Assembly: GCA_035267785.1 (NCBI GenBank)
Contig: DATFLL010000102.1
Span: 1-8,013 of the forward strand
Length of the DNA stretch: 8,013 nt
Direction of reading: 5' to 3'
From: DATFLL01 sp035267785
Lineage (GTDB): Bacteria; Pseudomonadota; Gammaproteobacteria; DATFLL01
The position numbers and the translations under genes are program-made. Below, piece after piece: positions 1 to 5,462 of the stretch. Numbering within the stretch: position 1 is the first letter of the stretch; each line of letters starts with the position of its first letter. The notes beneath the pieces were generated by a model. The model ran no database searches. It had not been told where the DNA came from and saw only the letters and a program-made list of their open reading frames with translations.

Positions 1-16
1 GGCCGACAATTCGATA

Positions 17-61
17 CTCCTTGCCTCACCGCATGACGGGAGGCTGCCAATCCGAGAGGAG
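17..61 (+). promoter_or_regulatory. Structured rpsF leader, candidate S6:S18 autoregulatory element
   Basis: The leader can form a hairpin with arms 23-31 and 37-44: GCCTC pairs with GAGGC and CCG with CGG, with A28 bulged and a five-base loop. Around it CTCC (17-20) can pair with GGAG (58-61), which is the rpsF ribosome-binding site. That leaves an unpaired 3' segment (45-57) that includes CCG at 52-54. Rpsf leaders in many bacteria carry an S6:S18-binding motif, described as a hairpin plus stem with a CCG bulge. The arrangement here resembles it, but I judged it by eye without a covariance model. The left edge of the window may cut off further leader or promoter sequence. Confidence 0.4.
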
Positions 62-65
62 CGCA

Positions 66-536
66 ATGAGACACTACGAGATCGTGTTTCTGGTCCATCC
101 TGACCAGAGCGAGCAGGTTCCCGCGATGGTGGAACGCTATCGTTCCAGCATCGAGTCCAGCGGCGGCAAGATTCACCGCCTGGAGGACTGGGGCCGTCGT
201 CAGCTCGCCTATCCCATCAATAAAGTCCACAAGGCGCACTACGTTCTGATGAACATCGAGTGCGGCCAGGACGCGCTGGACGAGCTGGAAAGTGCCTTCC
301 GTTTCAACGACGCTGTGATTCGCCACCTGACGCTGGTTCGCGACGAGGCCACCACCGAGCCATCGCCGCTGGCCAAGGGCAAGGAAGAGCGCGAGGGCCG
401 CGACGATTCCGAGCGCCGCCCGCGCGGTGAGGACCGCGGCGACGACAGCGAGGAAGAGGGCAAGGACAGCAAGGCCGAGAGCGCCGAGGAGCCGGAGCAG
501 GCGAGCGCCAACGACGAGCCGGCCACCGAGGCCTGA
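66..536 (+). CDS. rpsF: 30S ribosomal protein S6, with long acidic C-terminal tail
   Basis: S6 binds 16S rRNA in the platform of the 30S subunit as a partner of S18, which is encoded two genes downstream. The protein opens with MRHYEIVFLVHPDQSEQV and contains WGRRQLAYPINK and HYVLMNIEC, all typical of S6. The start is ATG 66, preceded by GAGAGGAG at 54-61. A TTG at 21 is in frame but would add 15 residues unlike S6. The protein has 156 residues; the folded core ends near residue 93. Residues 94-156 are a low-complexity tail with 23 acidic and 10 basic residues. E. coli S6 (131-135 residues) has a shorter acidic tail to which RimK adds glutamates, so this tail is a longer version of a known feature. 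It is first gene of the cluster; priB follows directly. Confidence 0.97.
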   Translation: MRHYEIVFLVHPDQSEQVPAMVERYRSSIESSGGKIHRLEDWGRRQLAYPINKVHKAHYVLMNIECGQDALDELESAFRFNDAVIRHLTLVRDEATTEPSPLAKGKEEREGRDDSERRPRGEDRGDDSEEEGKDSKAESAEEPEQASANDEPATEA

Positions 537-570
537 GCTCGACGCGCCGGGTATCGGGCTGGACGCCGGT

Positions 571-891
571 ATCGACAATCGCTTGGTCATCGCGGGGCAG
601 GTCAGTCGTGCCCCGCAACTCAGGCGCAGTCCCGCCGGCATTCCGATTGCGCGCTTTGTGATTCACCACCGCTCGCGTCAGCGGGCAGCGGGTCGGGAGC
701 GGGACGCGGTGTGCACCATTCAGGTCGTTGCCAGTGGCCCTGCTCTGCAGGCGCAGATTGGGCGGTTGGCCGTCGGCAGCGAGGTGCGGGTCACCGGATT
801 TATCAGCCGCGCCGACAATCGCCAGGGCGAGCACCGCCTGGTGGTCCATGCCGATGCGCTGGAAATTTTGCACAGTGGGACGGCCGACTAA
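571..891 (+). CDS. priB: Primosomal replication protein N (PriB), non-canonical start
   Basis: PriB is an OB-fold single-stranded-DNA-binding protein that bridges PriA and DnaT when DnaB is reloaded at stalled forks. Conserved stretches are NRLVIAGQVSRAP, SPAGIPIARFVIHHRS and VGSEVRVTGFIS, followed by LVVHADALEIL, all in the E. coli order. The gene lies between rpsF and rpsR, the usual priB locus; Firmicutes have ssb there, consistent with PriB descending from SSB. No ATG, GTG or TTG sits at the conserved N-terminus. ATC 571 would give MDNRLVIAG, matching E. coli MTNRLVLSG, a 106-residue protein (E. coli 104), with GGA at 561-563 as a weak ribosome-binding site. CTG 559 is an alternative. TTG 583 would cut into the first strand. 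ATG 427 would add 48 Arg-rich residues read inside rpsF. The identity is firm; the start is uncertain. Confidence 0.9.
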   Translation: MDNRLVIAGQVSRAPQLRRSPAGIPIARFVIHHRSRQRAAGRERDAVCTIQVVASGPALQAQIGRLAVGSEVRVTGFISRADNRQGEHRLVVHADALEILHSGTAD

Positions 892-932
892 CCGCCCGCA
901 CGTGAATATAGATTGTTTTTTGGAGGCCAGAT

Positions 933-1160
933 ATGTCTCGTTTCTTTCGTCGTAGAAAGTTTTGCCGTTTCACGGCAGAGGGTGTCAAGGAGATCGATTA
1001 CAAGGATCTCGCCACCCTGAAGAACTACATCACCGAAAACGGCAAGATCGTGCCGAGCCGGATTACCGGCACCAAGGCCCGTTACCAGCGACAGCTGGCG
1101 ACGGCCATCAAGCGTGCCCGGTTCCTGGCGCTGCTGCCGTACACCGATTCGCACAAGTAA
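933..1160 (+). CDS. rpsR: 30S ribosomal protein S18
   Basis: S18 pairs with S6 on the central domain of 16S rRNA. The 75-residue product is the same length as E. coli S18 and nearly identical to it: FFRRRKFCRFTAEGV, then IDYKDLATLKNYIT, GKIVPSRITGTKARYQRQL and AIKRAR, ending in LLPYTDSHK. A strong ribosome-binding site, GGAGG at 922-926, sits six bases before the ATG. A T6 run (915-920) in the short gap after priB has no GC stem before it, so it is not a convincing terminator; rpsF, priB and rpsR are probably co-transcribed. Nothing is missing or unusual in the protein. Confidence 0.98.
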   Translation: MSRFFRRRKFCRFTAEGVKEIDYKDLATLKNYITENGKIVPSRITGTKARYQRQLATAIKRARFLALLPYTDSHK

Positions 1161-1196
1161 GCGGCTGCTTCCGCGGTTAATGTAGGCCGCCTCGGG

Positions 1197-2123
1197 ATGC
1201 GGTTTCTGGCGACTTACATCATGCGCGGGCGGCTGCAGGCCGTGCTGGTCGCCGCCGCGTGTGCAGCTTTGGCATTGTTACTGATGCCGCTCGGCTGGCC
1301 CCTGAGCTGGGTCAGCGCCGCCGTCGTGGGGTTGGTCACCCTCATACAGGGTCCCTTCGAAGGCCTGTTGAGCACTCTAGGCGCTGCGGTGCTGGTCGGG
1401 TTGCTGGTGTTTCTCGCATTTGGCACGCCGGAGCCGGCCTTTATGTTGGTTCTGGCCGCCTGGCTGCCCGCTTGGCTGTTGGCGCACTTCGTGCGCCAGA
1501 GCGGGTCGCTGAGCCTGGGCCTGTTGGTCGGGGCCGGACTGGGCGCGGTTTTGGTGGTGGGCGCCCATCTGGCGATCGGCGACCCGGCGGAGGCCTGGCG
1601 CCACTACGTCGAACAGGTGATGCTGCCCACACTGCAGCAGGCGGGAGTGGACAGCGCGAGCCAACAACAGATCAAGTCCCAGCTCAGCCGGGCCGCGCCC
1701 GTCCTGACCGGGATACTGGCGGCCGTGATGACGTTGGGTTGGCTGGTGGCTCTGCTCCTGGCGCGCTGGTGGCAGGCCCAGCTGGTGCGTCCCGAGGGCT
1801 TTCGCCGGGAGTTTCACGGCCTGCGCCTGGGGCGCACGATGTCGGTGGTGGGAATGCTGGTCGTGGCCGTTGCCGCGGCGGTGCCCGGCGGGCTCGGCAC
1901 CGGGGCGGTCAACCTGGCCATGGTTGTGGCGGTGCTGTTCCTGATACAGGGACTGGCCGTAGTGCACGCCATCTTGGCCCGCCAGCAGGCTTCGACGGGC
2001 TGGCTGGTCGGGTTGTATGTGCTGCTATTGATTGTCCCGCACAGCATTTTATTGCTGGCGGCGGCAGGGATTGCGGACAACTGGGCGGATTTTCGCGCCC
2101 GCGTGGGTGCGCCCCGGGAGTGA
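1197..2123 (+). CDS. DUF2232-family multi-pass membrane protein of unknown function
   Basis: This 308-residue inner-membrane protein has about nine hydrophobic segments, near residues 13-33, 35-51, 57-76, 81-99, 104-127, 167-193, 214-233, 236-262 and 267-291. A hydrophilic, partly amphipathic stretch lies at 128-166. Landmarks are IMRGRLQA at 8-15, RPEGFRREFHGLRLGR at 198-213, and QGLAVVHAIL at 251-260. Together with the position between rpsR and rplI, these fit the DUF2232 family found at this locus in Pseudomonas and relatives. B. subtilis YybS, of the same family, also lies near rplI and the replicative helicase gene. No biochemical function is established that I know of. Start ATG 1197 keeps the N-terminal IMRGR segment; ATG 1221 is an alternative that would lose eight residues. 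The ribosome-binding site is weak, so coupling to rpsR translation is possible. Confidence 0.8.
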   Translation: MRFLATYIMRGRLQAVLVAAACAALALLLMPLGWPLSWVSAAVVGLVTLIQGPFEGLLSTLGAAVLVGLLVFLAFGTPEPAFMLVLAAWLPAWLLAHFVRQSGSLSLGLLVGAGLGAVLVVGAHLAIGDPAEAWRHYVEQVMLPTLQQAGVDSASQQQIKSQLSRAAPVLTGILAAVMTLGWLVALLLARWWQAQLVRPEGFRREFHGLRLGRTMSVVGMLVVAVAAAVPGGLGTGAVNLAMVVAVLFLIQGLAVVHAILARQQASTGWLVGLYVLLLIVPHSILLLAAAGIADNWADFRARVGAPRE

Positions 2124-2125
2124 TT

Positions 2126-2144
2126 TCCCGGCGGGGCGCCGGGA
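2126..2144 (+). other. Perfect GC-rich hairpin after the DUF2232 gene
   Basis: TCCCGGCG (2126-2133) pairs perfectly with CGCCGGGA (2137-2144) across a GGG loop, starting two bases after the stop codon at 2121-2123. No T tract follows directly; the nearest, T5 at 2167-2171, is 22 bases away, so this is unlikely to be a simple intrinsic terminator. It could be an RNA stability or processing element that lets rplI be expressed differently from the membrane-protein gene. The structure is seen; the role is inferred. Confidence 0.4.
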
Positions 2145-2188
2145 CGCGCGGCCGCATGGACAGATATTTTTGACGAGGGGTAAGTGTG

Positions 2189-2638
2189 ATGGACGTGATT
2201 CTGTTGGAAAAGGTGCGCAACCTGGGTGACCTCGGCGATCAGGTCAAGGTGCGTCCCGGTTACGGGCGTAACTTCCTGATTCCCAGCGGCAAGGCCGTAC
2301 CGGCCAATGCCGACAACATTGCCATGTTCGAGACTCGTCGCGCGGAGCTCGAGAAGGCCGCGGCCGAGGCGCTGGCTGCTGCCGAGGCGCGCGCAGAGCA
2401 GGTCAACGCGCTGGGGCGTGTGGTCCTGACACGCAAGGCCGGCGACGAGGGCAAGCTGTTCGGCTCGGTGAGCACCGCCGACATCGCCGAGGCCATCACG
2501 GCCGCCGGCGTCGAGGTGGAAAAGCGCGAGGTCGAGGTGCCGGAAGGTCCGATTCGCCTGACCGGCGAATATTCGGTCATGCTGATGCTGCACTCGGACG
2601 TAACTGCCACCATCACGGTTAGCGTCGAGGCGGAGTAA
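2189..2638 (+). CDS. rplI: 50S ribosomal protein L9
   Basis: L9 binds 23S rRNA near the base of the L1 stalk. The 149-residue product equals E. coli L9 in length. The N-terminal domain (about 1-39) reads MDVILLEKVRNLGDLGDQVK followed by the signature GYGRNFLIPSGKAVPA. A long alanine/glutamate-rich connecting helix (about 41-74) leads to the C-terminal domain, with AGDEGKLFGSVSTADIAEAI and TAAGVEVEKREV. ATG 2189 is chosen because it gives the family N-terminus; a GTG directly before it (2186) would add one residue. The ribosome-binding site GAGGGG is at 2175-2180. It closes the ribosomal-protein cluster and is followed by the 231-base gap before dnaB. Confidence 0.97.
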   Translation: MDVILLEKVRNLGDLGDQVKVRPGYGRNFLIPSGKAVPANADNIAMFETRRAELEKAAAEALAAAEARAEQVNALGRVVLTRKAGDEGKLFGSVSTADIAEAITAAGVEVEKREVEVPEGPIRLTGEYSVMLMLHSDVTATITVSVEAE

Positions 2639-2650
2639 GGGCTAACCCGG

Positions 2651-2719
2651 CGGCGGCAGACGGAGCGCCGCCGCGCGGTTCGCTCGCCTGCCGCCTCTGG
2701 CGGGCGCGTTGGCGTTTTT
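2651..2719 (+). terminator. Possible imperfect terminator region after rplI
   Basis: Several short GC stems overlap here and compete. CGGCGGC (2651-2657) can pair with GCCGCCG (2667-2673). GGCGGCAG (2652-2659) can pair with CTGCCGCC (2688-2695). CCGCC (2691-2695) can pair with GGCGG (2699-2703) across three bases, and CGCC (2692-2695) with GGCG (2711-2714) directly before T5 (2715-2719). No single long stem abuts the T tract, so termination is plausible after the last ribosomal-protein gene but weakly supported. Confidence 0.3.
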
Positions 2720-2747
2720 GCACCACGGTAAAACCGCGTCACATAAT
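2718..2747 (+). promoter_or_regulatory. Sigma70-type promoter for dnaB-alr
   Basis: TTGCAC (2718-2723) as -35 and CATAAT (2742-2747) as -10 are separated by 18 bases, each close to consensus. Transcription would begin near 2754, giving a leader of about 115 bases before dnaB. The -35 overlaps the T5 tract of the possible rplI terminator, so the end of one unit and the start of the next would be packed together. A second, weaker candidate is an extended -10, TGATATGCT at 2802-2810, which lacks a clear -35. Confidence 0.55.
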
Positions 2748-2820
2748 TCTCGCCTCCACCGATATTGATCCGCCGATCATGGATCACGGGGGCTGGCGCT
2801 GTGATATGCTTTTTCGAGCA

Positions 2821-2859
2821 TCGGCCGCGCCCCTCTCAATCTTGTGGCCGAGTGGGGGA
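2821..2859 (+). promoter_or_regulatory. Leader inverted repeat next to the dnaB ribosome-binding site
   Basis: TCGGCC (2821-2826) can pair with GGCCGA (2846-2851). Alternatively CCCC (2830-2833) can pair with GGGG in the dnaB ribosome-binding site GGGGGA (2854-2859). The two pairings are close enough to interfere, so the leader might modulate dnaB translation. The stems are short in a GC-rich genome and could be chance. Confidence 0.2.
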
Positions 2860-2869
2860 TCGATAACAA

Positions 2870-4267
2870 ATGCCTGAGCTCGCTGTACCCCCGGCGCACC
2901 CGGACGAAGCCACCGAGGCGCTCAAGGTACCACCACATTCCATTGAGGCCGAGCAGTCCGTCCTGGGCGGCCTGCTGATCGACAACTCGACCTGGGACCA
3001 GGTCGCCGACCTCGTCACCGCACAGGATTTCTACCGGCGCGATCATCGCCTCGTCTTCGAGGCCATCGCCCAGCTGGCCGAGCAGGCCACTCCCTTCGAC
3101 GTCGTGACGCTCTCGGAGTGGCTGGGCGGGCGGGGCGAGCTCGATTCGGCCGGCGGGATCGCCTACCTCGGCACCCTGGCCAAGAACACCCCCAGCGCCG
3201 CGAACATTCGCGCCTACGCCGAGATCGTGCGCGAGCGCTCGGTCATGCGCCAGCTCATTCGCGTCGGCACCGACATCGCAAACAGCGCCTACAACCGCGA
3301 GGGTCGCAGCAGCGAGGAGCTGCTCGACGGTGCCGAGCGCCTGGTCTTCGAGATCGCCGAACAGGGCGCGCACGCGGGCCGGGGCTTCGTCGGTATCAAG
3401 GACCTTTTGGTCAAGGCCGTCGATCGCATCGACAGTCTGTTCCAGCAGGACCAGCCCTTCACCGGCATTCCCACCGGGTTCGACGACTTCGACGAGAAGA
3501 CCTCGGGTCTGCAGAGCTCGGACCTGATCATCGTCGCGGGCCGGCCCTCCATGGGCAAGACCACCTTCGCCATGAATATCGCCGAAAACGCGGCCATCAA
3601 GCACTCGGTGCCGGTGGCGGTCTTCAGCATGGAGATGCCGGGCGAGCAGTTGGCGATGCGCATGATGTCCTCGCTGGGGCGCATCGATCAGCATCGCGTG
3701 CGCACCGGCAAGCTCGAGGACGACGATTGGCCACGTCTGACCTCGGCGGTGGGTATCCTCGCCGAGGCGCCGCTGTTCATCGACGACACGCCCGGCTTGA
3801 GTCCCACCGAGCTGCAGGCCCGCGCCCGGCGCCTCAAGCGCGAGCACGGCCTGGGCCTGGTCGTGATCGACTACCTGCAGCTGATGCAGGTCCCCGGCCA
3901 CAAGGAAAATCGCGCCACGGAGATCTCCGAGATCTCCCGCGGGCTGAAGAATCTCGCCAAGGAGTTGGAGGTGCCGGTTATCGCGCTCTCCCAGCTCAAC
4001 CGCAGCCTCGAGCAGCGTCCCAACAAGCGCCCGGTCATGTCCGACCTGCGCGAGTCCGGCGCCATCGAACAGGACGCCGACGTCATCGTCTTCATCTACC
4101 GCGACGAAGTGTACAACGAGGACAGCGCCGACAAGGGCACGGCCGAGATCATCATCGGCAAGCAGCGTAACGGTCCCATCGGCACCACCCGCCTGACCTT
4201 CCTCGGGCAGTACACCCGCTTCGAGAACTACATTCAGGATATGTACGCCGACGAGGACTATGCATGA
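2870..4267 (+). CDS. dnaB: Replicative DNA helicase DnaB
   Basis: DnaB is the hexameric 5'-3' helicase that unwinds the fork on the lagging-strand template and recruits primase. The 465 residues (E. coli 471) run from an N-terminal primase-interaction domain (about 20-120, with PPHSIEAEQSVLGGLL) through a linker to the RecA-like motor. Visible motor motifs are Walker A GRPSMGKTT at 224-232 (K230, T231), the probable catalytic glutamate E255 in FSMEM, Walker B LVVIDYLQLM at 330-339 (D334), SQLNRSLEQRPNKRPVMSDL from 374, and IIGKQRNGPIG at 428-438, which supplies nucleotide- and arginine-finger-type residues. Start ATG 2870 follows GGGGGA at 2854-2859. No intein interrupts the Walker A or later motifs, although DnaB is a common intein host. 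The stop overlaps the start of alr. Confidence 0.98.
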   Translation: MPELAVPPAHPDEATEALKVPPHSIEAEQSVLGGLLIDNSTWDQVADLVTAQDFYRRDHRLVFEAIAQLAEQATPFDVVTLSEWLGGRGELDSAGGIAYLGTLAKNTPSAANIRAYAEIVRERSVMRQLIRVGTDIANSAYNREGRSSEELLDGAERLVFEIAEQGAHAGRGFVGIKDLLVKAVDRIDSLFQQDQPFTGIPTGFDDFDEKTSGLQSSDLIIVAGRPSMGKTTFAMNIAENAAIKHSVPVAVFSMEMPGEQLAMRMMSSLGRIDQHRVRTGKLEDDDWPRLTSAVGILAEAPLFIDDTPGLSPTELQARARRLKREHGLGLVVIDYLQLMQVPGHKENRATEISEISRGLKNLAKELEVPVIALSQLNRSLEQRPNKRPVMSDLRESGAIEQDADVIVFIYRDEVYNEDSADKGTAEIIIGKQRNGPIGTTRLTFLGQYTRFENYIQDMYADEDYA

Positions 4268-5376
4268 CCCGCGCCACGCGCGCGGTAATCGACTTGGCGG
4301 CGCTGCAGCATAACCTCCGACAGGCCCGCGCTGCCGCTCCGGGCGCCCGGGTCATGGCGATCGTCAAGGCCAATGCCTACGGTCACGGTCTGGAGCACGT
4401 CGCGGACGCCCTGGCACAAGGCGAGCAGGGCTGCGACAGCTTCGGAGTCGCCTGTCTGGACGAGGCGCTGGCCCTTCGCGCCGCGGGCATCGATCGGCCG
4501 ATCGTGTTGCTCGAAGGTTTTACCACCGCTGGCGACATCGAGCTCCTGCGCCGCCATCGCCTCGAGACCGTCGTACACCACGAGGCGCAGTTGGCGATGC
4601 TCGAGCACGCACCGCCGGGTGCCCCCATCGTCGTTTGGCTGAAGGTCGACACCGGCATGCACCGGCTTGGCTTTGCGCCCGAGGCGGCCGCCGCCGCCTA
4701 TTCGCGCTTGAAGGATTGTCGAGCCGTGGCCGGGCCGCCGCGGCTCATGACCCATCTGGCCAATGCCGACGACCGCACCGACGCCTGCACCGCGAACCAG
4801 CTCACTCGCTTCGACGAAGCCACGGCCAAGCTCACCGGGCCGCGCTCGATCGCCAACTCGGCCGGGCTGCTCGGTTGGAGCGAGGCCCAGCGCGAGTGGG
4901 TGCGCCCGGGGATTATGCTCTACGGCGTATCTCCCTTTTGTGACGCCACAGCGGCCGAGCTGGGGCTGCGCCCGGTAATGACCCTGCACTCGGAGCTCAT
5001 TGCCGTGAACCACTATCGCCGCGGGGATGCCATCGGCTACGGCGGCACCTGGGTCTGCCCGGAGGACATGCCGGTCGGTGTCATCGGCATCGGCTACGGC
5101 GACGGATATCCGCGCCACGCCGTCTCCGGCACCCCCGTGCTGGTCAACGGCCGGGCGGTCCAGCTGGTCGGACGCGTGTCCATGGACATGATCTGCGTGG
5201 ACCTGCGCACTCAGCCCCGGGCCCGGGTCGGTGATCCCGTCGTGCTCTGGGGGCAGGGCCTGCCCGTCGAGGTGGTCGCCGACCACGCCTCGACCATCGG
5301 TTACGAGCTGCTGTGCAGCGTCACTCAGCGTGTGACGCTGGTCACCGCGACCGAGGCCGTGCACGCCGTAGGTTGA
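4264..5376 (+). CDS. alr: Alanine racemase, PLP-dependent
   Basis: This cytoplasmic enzyme interconverts L- and D-alanine with pyridoxal phosphate, supplying D-Ala for the D-Ala-D-Ala of peptidoglycan. The 370 residues form an N-terminal TIM-like barrel and a C-terminal beta domain. VKANAYGHG at 34-42 holds the PLP lysine K35. VDTGMHRLGF at 128-137 and VRPGIMLYG at 213-221 hold conserved active-site arginines; R214 would face the pyridine nitrogen. IGYGGTW at 257-263 supplies the second catalytic base Y259, and VSMDM at 305-309 and the late IGYELLC are also family features. It overlaps dnaB by ATGA (4264-4267), implying translational coupling, and dnaB-alr is a familiar gammaproteobacterial pair. 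A genome may also encode a second racemase (DadX type); position favours the housekeeping Alr. Confidence 0.96.
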   Translation: MTRATRAVIDLAALQHNLRQARAAAPGARVMAIVKANAYGHGLEHVADALAQGEQGCDSFGVACLDEALALRAAGIDRPIVLLEGFTTAGDIELLRRHRLETVVHHEAQLAMLEHAPPGAPIVVWLKVDTGMHRLGFAPEAAAAAYSRLKDCRAVAGPPRLMTHLANADDRTDACTANQLTRFDEATAKLTGPRSIANSAGLLGWSEAQREWVRPGIMLYGVSPFCDATAAELGLRPVMTLHSELIAVNHYRRGDAIGYGGTWVCPEDMPVGVIGIGYGDGYPRHAVSGTPVLVNGRAVQLVGRVSMDMICVDLRTQPRARVGDPVVLWGQGLPVEVVADHASTIGYELLCSVTQRVTLVTATEAVHAVG

Positions 5377-5377
5377 T

Positions 5378-5413
5378 GGCACAGCGTGCCCCTATTGGTT
5401 AGGATGAGGGGCA
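5378..5413 (+). other. Two mutually exclusive hairpins after alr
   Basis: GGCAC (5378-5382) pairs with GTGCC (5386-5390) across three bases. TGCCCCT (5387-5393) pairs with AGGGGCA (5407-5413) across thirteen. They share bases 5387-5390, so only one can form. Neither is followed by a T tract, so intrinsic termination is not supported. The rest of the 86-base gap shows no clear promoter, so whether the lipoprotein gene has its own transcript is open. Confidence 0.25.
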
Positions 5414-5452
5414 AGAGACAGTCGCCGCCGGGTCGGCATGGACGGGTTAGTA

Positions 5453-5457
5453 GGAGG
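5453..5457 (+). promoter_or_regulatory. Ribosome-binding site fixing a GTG start
   Basis: GGAGG lies five bases before GTG 5463. It supports the GTG start of the lipoprotein gene, which gives a basic N-terminus and a complete signal peptide; no ATG lies between it and the lipobox. Confidence 0.7.
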
Positions 5458-5462
5458 CCGAG

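Noticed and set aside
13..18. GATACT as a -10 box for rpsF
   Set aside because: Any -35 would lie outside the window, and initiation just downstream would cut off the leader hairpin; it cannot be supported.
427..570. ATG 427 as the priB start
   Set aside because: It would add 48 Arg/Pro/Ser-rich residues read out of frame through the rpsF tail, unlike any PriB N-terminus.
911..926. T6 run before rpsR as a terminator
   Set aside because: No stable GC stem directly precedes it, and the ribosome-binding site follows at once; more likely an unstructured translation-enhancing leader.
1259..2173. 304-codon + strand frame overlapping the membrane-protein gene
   Set aside because: Gly/Arg-rich out-of-frame reading; the other frame gives coherent membrane segments and family motifs.
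2639..2869. Possible replication origin or DnaA boxes before dnaB
   Set aside because: No TTATNCACA-type box is visible on either strand and the region is not AT-rich.
2777..3901. 374-codon minus-strand frame opposite the dnaB promoter and gene
   Set aside because: Shadow frame of dnaB; it would also run through the dnaB promoter and leader, and it has no domain features.
3539..4170. Possible intein in dnaB
   Set aside because: The Walker A, Walker B and later motifs are contiguous and the protein has normal length, so no insertion is present.
4258..5382. 374-codon minus-strand frame spanning all of alr
   Set aside because: It mirrors alr almost end to end. Alr has all its catalytic residues, and the antisense protein matches nothing I recognise.
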